Source of the DNA: Hofstenia miamia
Lineage: Eukaryota; Xenacoelomorpha; Acoela
DNA length: 64,000 nucleotides
Assembly (NCBI GenBank): GCA_004352715.1
Contig: SCFE01000001.1
Location: 5,476,643-5,540,642 of the forward strand
Direction of reading: 5' to 3'
Shown here: in pieces, positions 35,907-47,133 of the stretch
Numbering within the stretch: the stretch's first letter is position 1
Layout: each line of letters begins with the position of its first letter
Program-made: the position numbers and the translations under genes
The notes under the pieces: model-generated
Database searches by the model: none
Seen by the model: only the letters and a program-made list of their open reading frames with translations
What the model was told of the DNA's origin: nothing

Positions 35907-38900
35907 AATTTATATATATATGTATATATATAAAGCATTCCTTGGTGATGAGGAAATTATTTAAGCACTATGCATAAATTACCTTGGAGTGATTTAAATT
36001 TTCTTTCTCCAAAATTAAAAGATTTGGAATCTATAGTTAAATATTTGTGCCTTTTGCGTCATGTAAAGAATACTTGTAAAATTAATTAGTTTTAAGTGAA
36101 TGCAATTACTGTGCATTTCATTTTCAAAATTTGATTAACAAGGAGATGCCATAGAAAAATACGTAATAGGTTTGAATTTTAAGTAACTTATTTCTTGATT
36201 GTTCCTTGAAATAATATTTTTATTTAGTGTTGTTACTTCATAAGATACAAATTTATAAATGTGTTAACAATTAAGTTCTACGTCAAAGGACAAATGGTCA
36301 ATTCTCAATAATTCGACAATTTTTAGTACCTTCACTCAGAGATGGAAGCGGTACCCTCAATTGGCGACCATGACCGGTCCATTACTCAAGTTGCCATCAT
36401 GTGGGCACCTGCCCTACCGTTTTACCTGGTTTCATCGTATTTATAGGTTCAATTGTCTTCTTGATCGGTTGTGACCAGCATTGCTGTTTCGGCCGGTTTC
36501 TTGCATTACATAATGCATTTGTACAGTTGAGAGAACTAGTACTGAACACAAACGTGTTTAAGTTATCAGATTAACCCTAAATAGCTAATTGAAATACACA
36601 AATAAAAAAATCGAGACAATGCTTTTAATGCTGCAAATTTTAATAATGTGTTTTGTTTAAATGTAAATTATTATTCTATGATAGATTTTAGTAATTGATA
36701 GCACGCTGTGAATATTTCCAAAACACCGATGGTGATGATTTTGAATTTTAATTTCAAGAATAATTATTAAGCAGAGCTTAACGCCCGTGGTGATCCGGAA
36801 ATCAAAATAATGCCGTCAATGTTAAAAATTCCGACCCGTAATTAATTAAACGTGACGTTTAGTCTGAAAATATAGTCTAATAAGAAATACATACTAAATA
36901 TACACGGACGCAACTCTGAATAAATAAGTGATTTTGTATGTCCTTGTCTAATAATACTTTGGGCCTATGAGATTTTATTGGGCAATGGGCATGCTTCAAT
37001 CATTGCTATTACGATTCATTTGCAATATATAGCGTTAAAGTTAAATGGATCTACTAAGTTTTCCGCACAACTGTACAGTGTACATAAGTGAAGTTTTTTG
37101 TAAATTAAAGTGTATTTCAGAGATGGAATTGGATCGGATCTTGGATCGGATACGGATTGGATCTATATTTTGAGAAAATTTCGGATCTGATTAGAATCCA
37201 AAAATTTTTAAAAAGTGTGTATATTGTACATTTTAATACATTATTTTTAAACACATTTTTACATTGAATGCCACTTAAAAATGGATGTTACACGATAGGC
37301 CTTGTCCTGGGGCAAATGAAATATTTTTACATTCTTTGGCATGGTACATGATGAACTCATGCACCGGCACGTGCTCCGAAAGTAATTATCTCGCTTAGAA
37401 TAGATGCAACACAGAATTCATTTAACTTAAGTGTTTTGCTCTAATACAAAAGCCCATCGTGTAGCATAAGCTTAAGTGTGTTAATAATCTCAATCTAAGT
37501 GAAATTCTGTAATTGAGTTTCATTGTTCATAGAACAGGTTCCGTGTTATTCTCGCCAACAACTTAAAAAATTGGTGACGAATATTTCAAATTGAAAATGC
37601 GATTCATGTTATTTTTTTATTAAAAGACTTTACTTCCTAAAAGAAAGTTACAATAAAATAAATAAAAATTATGTACAAAATAAATAAAAGTTCTTTTCTT
37701 TGCAACAAAAGCAATATTGCATACAAGATGAAAAGAACAATTAATGTAATGCTGTAGTATTTCGAGAAATAATTCCAAAAAAATGATTTTAGTACTTTCG
37801 AAACCTTTTTTGAACAATCGAATAGATCAATCTCAGTATGGAGATGCACATAATTTTCTACTTTAACAATTCTGTTAAAAAATAAATTACTTTTAGATTT
37901 TTTATTCAGATATTTTTCCCAAGTCCGACCCTCTCCTCTCCTGTATATCCTATATGTCCATTTTTCATCTCCAGATAGTGTTGAAGCGCTTAACATTTCC
38001 TATTCGCATTTGAAAAAAGAAATAGAATATGTTTTAAGTCCATATTTATTTATTGTTAGAATACTTACTGAAATTCTGATCCGATTCCATCCCTGATGCA
38101 TTTACAATCATATTTTAGTAAGTATAATTATAGTAATAATTGTCACGTGTCTTCGCAGCTTGAGATTTAAGAAACTCCCAGACTAAATTAGCTGAACGCT
38201 ATCACAAGAGACACTTCTCAAAGTGACCGGTTTTGACCAGTGATGTGAAATTAAAGGTGACCAGATGCGGTCCATGACCGTCTGGTCAGGTGTTCAGTAC
38301 CAACCGGCTTTCACCTCTGCCTTCACCACGTAGTGATCATTCCAATTTTTCAAAACTGAAGTATTACCATCATAAAATTCGGCTTACACTCCTGGTGATA
38401 TCAGTTGGAAAAATGTTTGTTATCATAAATTTGTTAATATAAATTTAAAATAAGCCTGAACAGATGATGATTTGGCAAATATTTTAAAAAATTCGAAAAG
38501 GTTATGAAGTTAAAACTTCAAGAACCTAATCAAAAATTATGTTTGAACATAAAATATCATACCTAGTTCTCTAGCTTGGACCATCAATCATTAAATTATT
38601 ATAAAAAACGAATGAAATAATAAACAGTGTGGTAACTAAATCTGATGTATACTCAAGTAATCCAGTTTATTTGTTTTCAATACTGCAGTCAACGTTTAGT
38701 AAGTCTGACAATACTGAGTGTATTTCCGTGATAAATGGAATATGAAAAGCAATATTCTTAGAAGACAAATATATTTAGATTATTAGGAATCTGTTTTTCT
38801 CATTAGATATAAGACCATCTCAATTGTAATTAACCGGTAATGTCATATATGGGTCAAGTTATTCGCTTAAGAAGCCTTAAACAATGTTGGGAAGTAATAT

Positions 38901-39406
38901 GATTTAGTTTAAGAGAATATTTTTCTCTGGTGTATATTATTTTTGAAAATAGCTTTTTGTTTCTGATTTTGGTTTTTTAATGATAAAGATAAAAATTCCC
39001 TAGCTATAATTGTTACTTGTACAATGTTTCCCTCACATGCATTATATTCAGCATCATTTACTATTTCTTTTAAAGAGGAAAAAGAAAAATACATATAATT
39101 TCATATACTCCTGAGGTAGTGTTTCAGTGTTTCTATCAGGCATTCGTGAAGTAATGGTATGATGATTAAAGCTACATAGAAAAAATCTCCTGAGAAAAAA
39201 TCAGTAAAAACTTAACCTATAGAGCATCGATATTCTGAATGAAAGTAACAAAATAAATAACTAACATAATTTATTAATGTGAAAAGTTATTTGTTGTAGA
39301 ATGCACATTATGTGTTAAAACAGTGTTATAAAAAATGCAACATAGAAGCAATAAATGGTTGCAATCAATAAGAAAGAAATGGTATACCTCGTTTGCTTTG
39401 CTGCAT
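32156..39406 (-). CDS. LITAF-domain membrane protein, complete four-exon model
   Basis: LITAF/CDIP1-family proteins sit on the cytosolic face of late endosomes and lysosomes and act in endosomal sorting; PPxY motifs recruit NEDD4-type ubiquitin ligases. I join 39388-39406, 35467-35631, 33374-33524 and 32156-32264 (444 nt, 147 residues). Every junction has AG/GT borders and the phases agree (1, 1, 2). Residues 34-38 are PPPQY. C81-P-N-C84 forms the first CxxC, residues about 97-124 are the hydrophobic insertion stretch (GVLNWILCFGLCFFF, then GWCIIPFF), and H132-S-C134-P-I-C137 is the second half-site. These are all hallmarks of the LITAF zinc domain. The length fits the family. The first exon (MQQSKR plus one base) rests only on phase and a GT donor, so the start is less certain. 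Intron 1 carries a hAT nested in a hAT; intron 2 carries a hAT MITE. Confidence 0.88.
32582..32626. repeat. (TA)n microsatellite
   Basis: Lies in intron 3 of the LITAF-like gene. Confidence 0.9.
33374..33524 (-). CDS. LITAF-like gene, exon 3
   Basis: It is bordered by acceptor TGTCTTTAG and donor GTAAGC. It encodes ICVCPNCHVPITS and the first half of the membrane-inserting segment. A longer open frame overlaps it in another phase and is spurious. Confidence 0.88.
33897..34275. mobile_element. Short hAT MITE
   Basis: The left end TAGGCCTCTGCGAGT and right end, reversed, TAGGGCTCTGCGAGT differ by one base. Flanks TCCAAGCT (33889-33896) and TTCAAGCT (34276-34283) are a 7/8 target duplication. 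It is rich in ACTCGA/TCGAGT motifs. It is non-coding and lies in intron 2 of the LITAF-like gene. Confidence 0.85.
35467..35631 (-). CDS. LITAF-like gene, exon 2 (PPxY)
   Basis: A 165-nt exon symmetrical in phase 1, with acceptor ATATATTTAG and strong donor GTAAGG. It encodes the proline-rich tail with EDPPPQYNEIF. Confidence 0.75.
35849..35932. repeat. (AT)n microsatellite
   Basis: A long AT run followed by ATGTATATA variants, in intron 1 of the LITAF-like gene. Confidence 0.9.
37118..38095. mobile_element. Nested hAT element with GGATCGGAT repeats
   Basis: The left end CAGAGATGGAATTGGATCGG and the right end, reversed, CAGGGATGGAATCGGATCAG are matched. Flanks GTGTATTT (37110-37117) and ATGCATTT (38096-38103) agree in 6/8. 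Its left side repeats GGATCGGAT. An open frame of 119 codons on the minus strand (37637-37996) is not recognisable as a transposase. Confidence 0.75.
37275..37470 (-). repeat. Dispersed repeat shared with 19875-20070
   Basis: The minus strand aligns with 19875-20070; this copy lies inside the nested hAT, so it was either captured by it or is part of it. Confidence 0.65.
38328..39387. other. Rest of the LITAF-like intron 1; nothing else recognised
   Basis: AT-rich. A minus-strand stretch around 39010-39080 (EIVNDAEYNACEGNIVQ) follows a pyrimidine-rich AG and could be an alternative exon, but it does not fit the phase chain and is not called. Confidence 0.35.
39388..39406 (-). CDS. LITAF-like gene, candidate exon 1
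   Basis: ATG at 39404-39406 followed by five codons and one base, then donor GTATAC. The phase fits exon 2. It was chosen because no other in-phase start was evident, so another start exon remains possible. Confidence 0.35.
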
Positions 39407-39972
39407 TGTCACTAACAATTCAATTGAAGATAACGTGCTTTAGATTTTTTTCACCGCTGGATATTTATATTTAATTCTAAACGTTTATCATGAATTTAAT
39501 ACATCAAAATTGCTGTGCTTTGCATGATCCTCAAAGTGCTATGTCCATTAAGAATACTTCTCTTCTAATGACATGAAAATACAGTAACAAGTGTGCTTGT
39601 AAAAAGACCTTTTGGCGGTGCAGAAAAATCCGGAGATTTACTATCAAATATTCGAATATGAAAGAAAGTTCATTGATTGAGAAATTCTCATTTTCATTGG
39701 CAAAATATGATATATAATATTTTTTGAATTACGTGCAATATATGCTCTATAAGTAATGAGGAAATGTCAGAATATGCAGATTGTATTCACAAAAATTTTG
39801 TCATCTTCAAAACAATGGCTTTCCTCCTTATGGGTTGAAATTTCAATGTGGATATTGCAAACCCTCTCACTCCCCTTCTTGGCATTCACGCCAACACGCG
39901 GAGTTTACTAATGGCAACACCAGTCTCAACTACATCGATCTGTTCTTCAGACAACTATTACGCATGAATTGG
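39407..39972. other. Putative upstream region of the LITAF-like gene
   Basis: If exon 1 is right, the promoter should be here. No TATA box or other element can be supported. Confidence 0.3.
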
Positions 39973-39974
39973 TA

Positions 39975-40456
39975 CCGTAAAACTTCGAATATACTGCGCC
40001 TCTGTGTATAATGCGCACCCTAACTTTTAAGTTGTTGCGTAATGCATAAATTTGTAGACCTATGTATAATGCGCTCCCCCAATTCTTCATATACGTAAGT
40101 TTAGCTTAAAATCAGTTGTAATGGCATATCGATAGTTCACCTACTCACACACGCAGGTGAGACAGATAGCAGTTGGCAAAGCTGAGAGAAAGAGAGTGAG
40201 AGGGAGAGAGATAGTTCTACCTAATAAGTAGGTAGATAAATCAATAGACAATTTTTTTTAATGATTTATGCAGTGATGATGAATTGTGCTTTAGCCGATC
40301 CCTTACCTGACACTATTGACACTATTAGTACCAACCTTGTAAATAAATTTTGTTATTACATCAACTTTTTCTCAAAAATTTCTTCCTATGTATAATGCGC
40401 ATCTCCTAATTTTCAATAAATTTTTGAGTAAAAAAAGTGCGCATTATATTTTACGG
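39975..40456. mobile_element. MITE with CCGTAAAA ends and TATAATGCGC repeats
   Basis: The ends are CCGTAAAAC and ATTTTACGG, with TA on both sides (39973-39974, 40457-40458). TATAATGCGC or close variants recur at least twice near each end in inverted orientation. The centre contains a GA-rich stretch. It resembles widespread animal MITEs that begin CCGTAAAA/CCGTATTT and carry (A/T)AnGCGC subterminal repeats. Superfamily not assigned. Confidence 0.75.
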
Positions 40457-40458
40457 TA

Positions 40459-42370
40459 ATTGTTATTTGAAAAATGGTATCAGTATGTGCTTTTGAGACA
40501 TTGTCATCGCTGTTTCTTAAGCTCTGTAGATGTTTTGTCTTACTCATCACATCATTACCTCCTGAAAAATTTTCATGCAAAATTTTGTTGCATAACACGG
40601 TTATGCAATGTTGTCATATTGACTAATCGAAATGCATGTACTTGTTCTACAATATTTTACACTGTGTTCAAATGTGCCAATTGTTCTGATAATTAATTAT
40701 ACTCGTATGTGCATTTTCATAAGTTTAGAAGCGTAATTGAGTGCAATCTTGTTCGCTTTCTGAAATTTTTCAACACTTAGACAACATCTATAATTATTGG
40801 TAAATCTTACATCCGGGCATTATTGTAAGTGGTATGGCAGTTGCTTAGCTCAGTGTTCTGCGCAATTTCTGCCGGACTTCTACAAAAAGGTTCTATCTAA
40901 AAAAATCGGAGTTAATTTAAATAAAAAGGTTGGGAAAAATGGGGAATTGGAGCTGGCCTACTAGGCCAAATGCCATCATATAAAATGACAGTAACGTACT
41001 TTTGTATTATTAATGTTTGTTGCTTAGACTTGCAAAAATGTCCAGTGATTAACAGTTTGGACACAAATACATTTTAACTTCTAGAGTCATAATACAATTT
41101 TTAACTCATTCATTGCAGTCATTTGTCTTATAAAAAATATTTGAAATGAATGATTTCATTATGTAATTAGTACAAAATTCCCTACTATATATAATTAATC
41201 AAGATTAATGTATTATACAGGAGCATGCAAACCGAGTGCAATCAGACGCATACGAGAATAATTGTTTATTGTAAGAAAATTCCCACACGCTAAATTGGTA
41301 AATTAATTTGTTCAGGCGAGGAAAAATTAATACCATTTTAATAAAATGTCAGCGCAATTACTTAATTTGTAAGTCAGGGAAAATATATGACAAAAGGCAG
41401 GCCAGTTCTAAGAAGCTTATTAATGAGGAACAGTTAACAAAAGCTATAGTCTCCATTTTAAAAACGTTATTTTTCAAACAAAATCGTATTCGACTTTAAA
41501 ATTCCAGCGCGCGCATAGCTACCTCATTAAATAGACTAACAACTTACTAATGTTGACAAAGCTTCACCAATATTCCTATCCTAAGAAATATTTTTTCAAG
41601 GTTTAGAAAAACACAAAAAGAAGAAATCACTAACTTTGTCCAAAGGTCATTTTTATATTATGTTCAGATGAATATCAAAGACAATAAATCTATCGTTCAA
41701 AATGTTGCTACAATAATGGGCAAAGGTTACTATGGAGGATGGCAAGCTGTTATGATAACACAGTTAGCGTTTTAGGATGTTTGAATGACATTTATACTAA
41801 CATAAAATTCCCGAAAACTGATCAAATATGAAAACGAAAATGTTTTCAATAATCCACCTTTCCAAAAACAGAATATTGCCTATTTACAATTATCAGGAAA
41901 TGTATAAACCCAGTTAAGATTCAGAAATGCAATTTTCCGCCTTTATACTATACTTTTAAAATTATCTTTGGAACAACCAATGGAAAGAAGCAACATTATT
42001 AAAATCCCAAAATTAATTGTTAAACAAATTCGAAATGAAAAGCCAAAGTTTTATTTAGGCTACTCCTTCAACGGTCATCGGTTGCCCTTTAGAAGTTGAT
42101 GACCCATCACCAGCGATGGGAAAATGCTGAATATCTTAAATACCTTAAAAAAAATATGAAAATAATTTTTTTCAAATGAAAACATTAGAAACCATGTGGG
42201 CTATAGTTCATTTACAGAGCAAAAATCCCACTTTTTAATTTTTTTCTACAACTAACTTTCATATATTCGCCCAATGCCAGTTTTTAGATTACACAAAATA
42301 TAGACCTAATAAACAAATTGTGATCAAGGCCCTGTAAAATGAATATTCTTGTCAATTGGAATTTGTTTAT
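40459..42370. other. Intergenic DNA, nothing firmly recognised
   Basis: Short open frames occur, for example 41308-41499, without a family match. Proximity to the Penelope-like scrap suggests decayed retroelement sequence towards the right end. Confidence 0.4.
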
Positions 42371-42760
42371 TTAAGCATTCTTACTGGTTACTTCAACTTC
42401 TAATAATGAAAATATATCATCCACGTAGCGTTGATTGTAAATGAAATGAATTTTTGTAAAATTCTTCTCAATTGTAGTTAAATACGCATTTGCAACAGTA
42501 GAAACTGAGGCATCTTCATGATAATAAAATGTGCTATCAAATTCAAATGGAGACTGAAAGTAAGAACAAATTATATGTTTTTGAATGTTCAAATACCTAA
42601 AAAAGACAATAAATTTGAATCTGGAATATGTAAGAAACCAAAAGTCAACATTTTATTCAGTTACATTTCAAATATTCCTTTAAATTACAAAACATCCCTA
42701 ATCAAACAATGTATTCATTGAATATATGACAATTACAGAACATTTAGAAAAATTTACCAA
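42371..42760 (+). pseudogene. Penelope-like reverse transcriptase scrap, internally inverted
   Basis: The minus strand (42490-42371) carries NQRYVDDIFSLLEVEV, a YVDD active-site block. Directly adjacent, the plus strand (42530-42720) carries FLNVQIPKKDNKFESGICKK, then NILFSYISNIPLNYKTSLIK, which resembles the segment that follows the active site in Penelope-like elements (FLDV...YRKPT...PLxYKxxLI). The two parts that should be collinear lie on opposite strands, indicating an inversion during insertion or later. The assignment is moderate. Confidence 0.55.
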
Positions 42761-43569
42761 GAATGAAGAAAATTAAAAATAGAATTATAAAAGAAACAGT
42801 ATCCAAATAAATTTATAGATCAACATTTTAAGAAATCATTAGAAGACATTGTAAGCAAGAACAAAAATTAAAAAATAGTCAAAGTAATTATGAACATTGC
42901 CGTAAGATCGAATAGAGAGGATTCCAAACTGAGAAAAATATCAATATTAAAGAAAAGGTTGGATTTGTATGTGGCAATAAAAACTAAGTACTAAATTCAA
43001 ATTTAAAATCAACAACCGAGAAACCAATAAATGTAATATGATTATTGAATGAATGACAACCTAAATACAAAGTTCAAACATTTATATCATAAGCATCGCA
43101 ATATTAGAAAACATGATGATCCCTATAAACCAAGATTTATTACACTAGTAGAATTTTACAAAGAAACAAAGAAAATTAATTGGAACAAAGCGAAAGGTCA
43201 TTGTGAATTTCCTCCTTGGTTTTTGAAAGGTGCCTTGTGTATTTTATTGAGACCTTTGTGTGACTTATTTAATCAATGCTTGGCAGAATCAACTTACCCT
43301 GATTACTTAAAAATTGCTAAAGTTACACCAATATATAAAAAGGGAAGAAAAGATCTTGCAGAAAATTACCAACCAATTTCAGTATTAACAATAATTAATA
43401 AAATATTTGAAAAATTATTATTCAACCAAATTAACCTATATGCGGAACAAAATGAATTAATATCAAAACATCAGTTTGGATTTCAAAAAGAAACTTCTAC
43501 AAATGATGCCTTACTTTATGCTGTTGAAGACTGGAGATCAAAAATAGATAGGAATGAAAAAATATATAT

Positions 43570-44569
43570 NNNNNNNNNNNNNNNNNNNNNNNNNNNNNNN
43601 NNNNNNNNNNNNNNNNNNNNNNNNNNNNNNNNNNNNNNNNNNNNNNNNNNNNNNNNNNNNNNNNNNNNNNNNNNNNNNNNNNNNNNNNNNNNNNNNNNNN
43701 NNNNNNNNNNNNNNNNNNNNNNNNNNNNNNNNNNNNNNNNNNNNNNNNNNNNNNNNNNNNNNNNNNNNNNNNNNNNNNNNNNNNNNNNNNNNNNNNNNNN
43801 NNNNNNNNNNNNNNNNNNNNNNNNNNNNNNNNNNNNNNNNNNNNNNNNNNNNNNNNNNNNNNNNNNNNNNNNNNNNNNNNNNNNNNNNNNNNNNNNNNNN
43901 NNNNNNNNNNNNNNNNNNNNNNNNNNNNNNNNNNNNNNNNNNNNNNNNNNNNNNNNNNNNNNNNNNNNNNNNNNNNNNNNNNNNNNNNNNNNNNNNNNNN
44001 NNNNNNNNNNNNNNNNNNNNNNNNNNNNNNNNNNNNNNNNNNNNNNNNNNNNNNNNNNNNNNNNNNNNNNNNNNNNNNNNNNNNNNNNNNNNNNNNNNNN
44101 NNNNNNNNNNNNNNNNNNNNNNNNNNNNNNNNNNNNNNNNNNNNNNNNNNNNNNNNNNNNNNNNNNNNNNNNNNNNNNNNNNNNNNNNNNNNNNNNNNNN
44201 NNNNNNNNNNNNNNNNNNNNNNNNNNNNNNNNNNNNNNNNNNNNNNNNNNNNNNNNNNNNNNNNNNNNNNNNNNNNNNNNNNNNNNNNNNNNNNNNNNNN
44301 NNNNNNNNNNNNNNNNNNNNNNNNNNNNNNNNNNNNNNNNNNNNNNNNNNNNNNNNNNNNNNNNNNNNNNNNNNNNNNNNNNNNNNNNNNNNNNNNNNNN
44401 NNNNNNNNNNNNNNNNNNNNNNNNNNNNNNNNNNNNNNNNNNNNNNNNNNNNNNNNNNNNNNNNNNNNNNNNNNNNNNNNNNNNNNNNNNNNNNNNNNNN
44501 NNNNNNNNNNNNNNNNNNNNNNNNNNNNNNNNNNNNNNNNNNNNNNNNNNNNNNNNNNNNNNNNNNNNN
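43570..44569. other. Assembly gap, 1,000 Ns
   Basis: Exactly 1,000 Ns inside the LINE; probably a nominal length. It begins in an ATATAT run and ends close to a tandem repeat. Confidence 0.99.
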
Positions 44570-44590
44570 CTCAGGTCAAAGGCCACCCAT

Positions 44591-44716
44591 CTTGACCAAT
44601 CACAAAAAAGTGACACGTCCTTCACTCCACCTCTCGACCAATCACAAAAAAGTGTAACAAAATGGAACCCACCTCTCGACCAATCAGAAAAAAGTGTAAC
44701 AAAACGGAACTCTTCT
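44591..44716 (+). repeat. 42-bp minisatellite at the gap edge
   Basis: Three consecutive units start with CTYGACCAATCACAAAAAAG at 44591, 44633 and 44675. The array may extend into the gap. Confidence 0.9.
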
Positions 44717-45292
44717 TATACTACTTAAGTATAATAGAAAAGTAATGAAGAACGGATTCCTAAATTATTCAATATCACTATGGAACCAACCGGATTACAG
44801 TACAAGAAGTGAAAAAATTTTTACAATATTTAAGAAGAAGTTGAAAAACATGATTACACAACAAAATATCAATTATCTGACTAATTATAGAATAAGATGT
44901 GCAACTCAAGAACAATAAGTAAAAATATTTTTTAAATTATATGTAATTTGTAAACGTAACCAAGAAACAAACATTTACTGACATAACTAAGCTCATATGA
45001 AGAAAGTTGCATTATTTATGTTCTTAATAAGTTTGTAAACTTAATACATGTATATGTACATGAGAACTTAAATATATGTTGTTGTTGTTATTAAATCTTA
45101 GATTACTAACAAGACCATGCACACAAAACCCCTCTAGATATCGAACACCACAATTATTCTGCAATTTTATATTTCTTTGGAAGATATTCTGTGTTACTAG
45201 CCTGGTACACATTAGAAGGAATTCTGTTCAGTGTAATAAAATTCAATATCATGCAAAAATCAATTAAACAATCTTATTTTAGTTGCTATATA

Positions 45293-46428
45293 CAGGGTGT
45301 CCCATATTATTTGTGAAAAATAAATTTGATCTCGAAAGCATGCTTTTCACGGAAATCAAAACATTCATACACCAAACGTTACTACTGATGGGGAATTTAA
45401 AAAACATTCATTACCGAAAGCACACAGATGAAAATCTTTCAGGATTCACTATGCGGAATATATGACTTTTGAAAAAAGATGGATGTTTAAATGCGTTTTT
45501 ATCAATAATGCAACAAAAACCAAAGGTTTTCAATATTTAAACCATAAATCGCCGGAGTCTAAAACTGGCCTCTTGCACCCGAGTTCGGGTACGCAGTCCC
45601 GGTTTAAGCATTACCAATCATAAAAACAATCAATATCATACAACAACATTATTAAACATTACCATTACTTAAAAATATCAGTAAAATAATTAATCTCTCT
45701 ATTATCACTTTACATTACCTTTACCATTAACAGATTTTATCGTCACTTTGAAGTTCCGAAGTCATTGTCAACACGAAACTTAGAATTCTGAGCAGTGCTT
45801 TTATCAAAAATTGTTTGTTCTAAAAACAGAATCTTTTGATCCAGAATAAAATCAAATTTAAATCGAATAGTGTTCTGCACCAGACTTGTTAACGAGCCGA
45901 GCTTGAGCACAGTATTGGATATATAACGAGCAGTTTTTAAGAAAAGCAAATTTATAGTAGTGCTTGTTAATTTGATTATGCAGATTTTTCTAATGTTTTT
46001 TATTCAATATGCCTTTTTATAATCTAATTTTAGAAATAATGGGAAGAGTCATGTAAACAATTCTGAGAGCGCAATATTTTTAAAAAAATATCGAGCTGAA
46101 ACGAGCCTCATTAAAAAATTTTATTGGTGAGCCGAACTTATTCAAAATTAAAACGAGCCGAGCCGAGCTAATAAATTTCGGCTCGTTGACAAGTATGTTC
46201 TGTACTGTTTCAAAATAATAAATTTACGATAATACTATCATTGGTAAACAGCGTTAAAAAGATTTTCATCTCTGTGCCTTCGGCAATGAAAGTAATTTTT
46301 AAATTAATGCGTGATAAACAAATCCCCCCTTCATGTAGTAACGTTTGGTGGATTAATTTTTTTATTTCAGTGAAAGGCATGCTTTTGAGATCAAATTTAT
46401 TTTTCACAAATAATGATGGGACACCCTG
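45293..46428. mobile_element. Mariner-type element with ~150-bp TIRs and a nested hAT
   Basis: Both ends start CAGGGTGTCCCAT and the inverted repeat continues for about 150 bp, through CAAACGTTACTAC and GATGAAAATCTTT. TA flanks both ends (45291-45292, 46429-46430). The TIRs keep parallel open frames on opposite strands, but these are mirror images and not genes. A 317-bp hAT-like insertion occupies the centre. No transposase is present. Confidence 0.85.
45879..46195. mobile_element. hAT-like MITE nested in the mariner-type element
   Basis: CTTGTTAACGAGCCGAG near the left end and CTTGTCAACGAGCCGAA, reversed, at the right end are matched. GAGCCGAG/CTCGGCTC motifs are repeated inside. Flanks TGTTCTGC and TGTTCTGT (45871-45878, 46196-46203) agree in 7/8. 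The right terminus is a few bases shorter than the left, so the exact border is uncertain. Confidence 0.65.
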
Positions 46429-46703
46429 TATAATAAACACTCAAATGCATGAAATATTTTACAGACATTATTTCATAATTTGGTTTATGGCATTTGTGAC
46501 CTTACGCCTTGAAAAATGAATTTAAATTTATGACTAGATACTAAATTTGCAAAGCCATAAATAAATTAAAAATCAATCAGACAAGTAGAACACGTTAGAA
46601 GCGAAGATATTTTACTAAAGCTTAGGAGAATCATTTAAAGAAAATAGAAAAACAAAATAGAAAATAAGTTCAATTAAAAATCAATTTTGCTTCATAAAGG
46701 TAT

Positions 46704-46709
46704 TTTATT
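46704..46709 (-). terminator. Candidate polyadenylation signal of the Dopey gene
   Basis: AATAAA on the minus strand about 425 bases downstream of the stop; other weaker candidates exist in this AT-rich 3' region. Confidence 0.35.
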
Positions 46710-47133
46710 CAATTTTTCTGCCTTAACTTACAATACATATTGAATAAAATCAGTAGGAAAATATTGAAACAAATTTGTTGCATACTAAATATCTAATTTC
46801 AGAAAACTCAACACCTAATTTTCTAGCATAATCTTAAATATAAACATGAAATATTTTTGCAATTGCAACTACTACAAAAAACTAGCTTAAAAATTAAATT
46901 ATTTTCTACAAACAAAATAATTTAATATAAATTTACAAAAAATATTATCTTCATAAAAGAAAGGCAAATTAGAACTTAATATCATTTTTATAAACGCATA
47001 GTAACAGACATAGTTCCAGATTGAATTAAACAACAATTTACAAGTTTACAATAACACAAATATAAACAACATTTGAATTAAAATAAATCTTCAACTCTAC
47101 ATAAATATGACGACCAGCACCATAATTTGGAAT

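Larger units (their letters stand above)
36337..38319. mobile_element. hAT element containing a second hAT
   Basis: The left end CAGAGATGGAAGCGG and the right end, reversed, CAGAGGTGAAAGCCGG are matched. Flanks CCTTCACT (36329-36336) and CCTTCACC (38320-38327) agree in 7/8 positions. Subterminal GACCGG/CCGGTC and TGGTCA motifs occur at both ends. The central half is occupied by another element (37118-38095), so the outer one was originally about 1 kb. No transposase is recognised. Confidence 0.8.
43049..44918 (+). mobile_element. CR1/Jockey-like LINE interrupted by a gap
   Basis: The left part (43049-43569) is an uninterrupted reverse-transcriptase start: KKINWNKAKGHCEFPPWFLK, KIAKVTPIYKKGRKDLAENY, QPISVLTIINKIFEKLLFNQ and HQFGFQKETSTNDALLYAVE. 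The right part past the gap (44775-44918) encodes SLWNQPDYSTRSEKIFTIFK and ends at a TAA, which is the usual end of such ORFs. The active-site region is hidden by the Ns. The first 173 codons have no stop, so this may be the youngest LINE in the window. Confidence 0.8.

Noticed and set aside
45283-46519. Similar short proteins on opposite strands at 45283 and 46440
   Set aside because: They are mirror translations of the terminal inverted repeats of one transposon.
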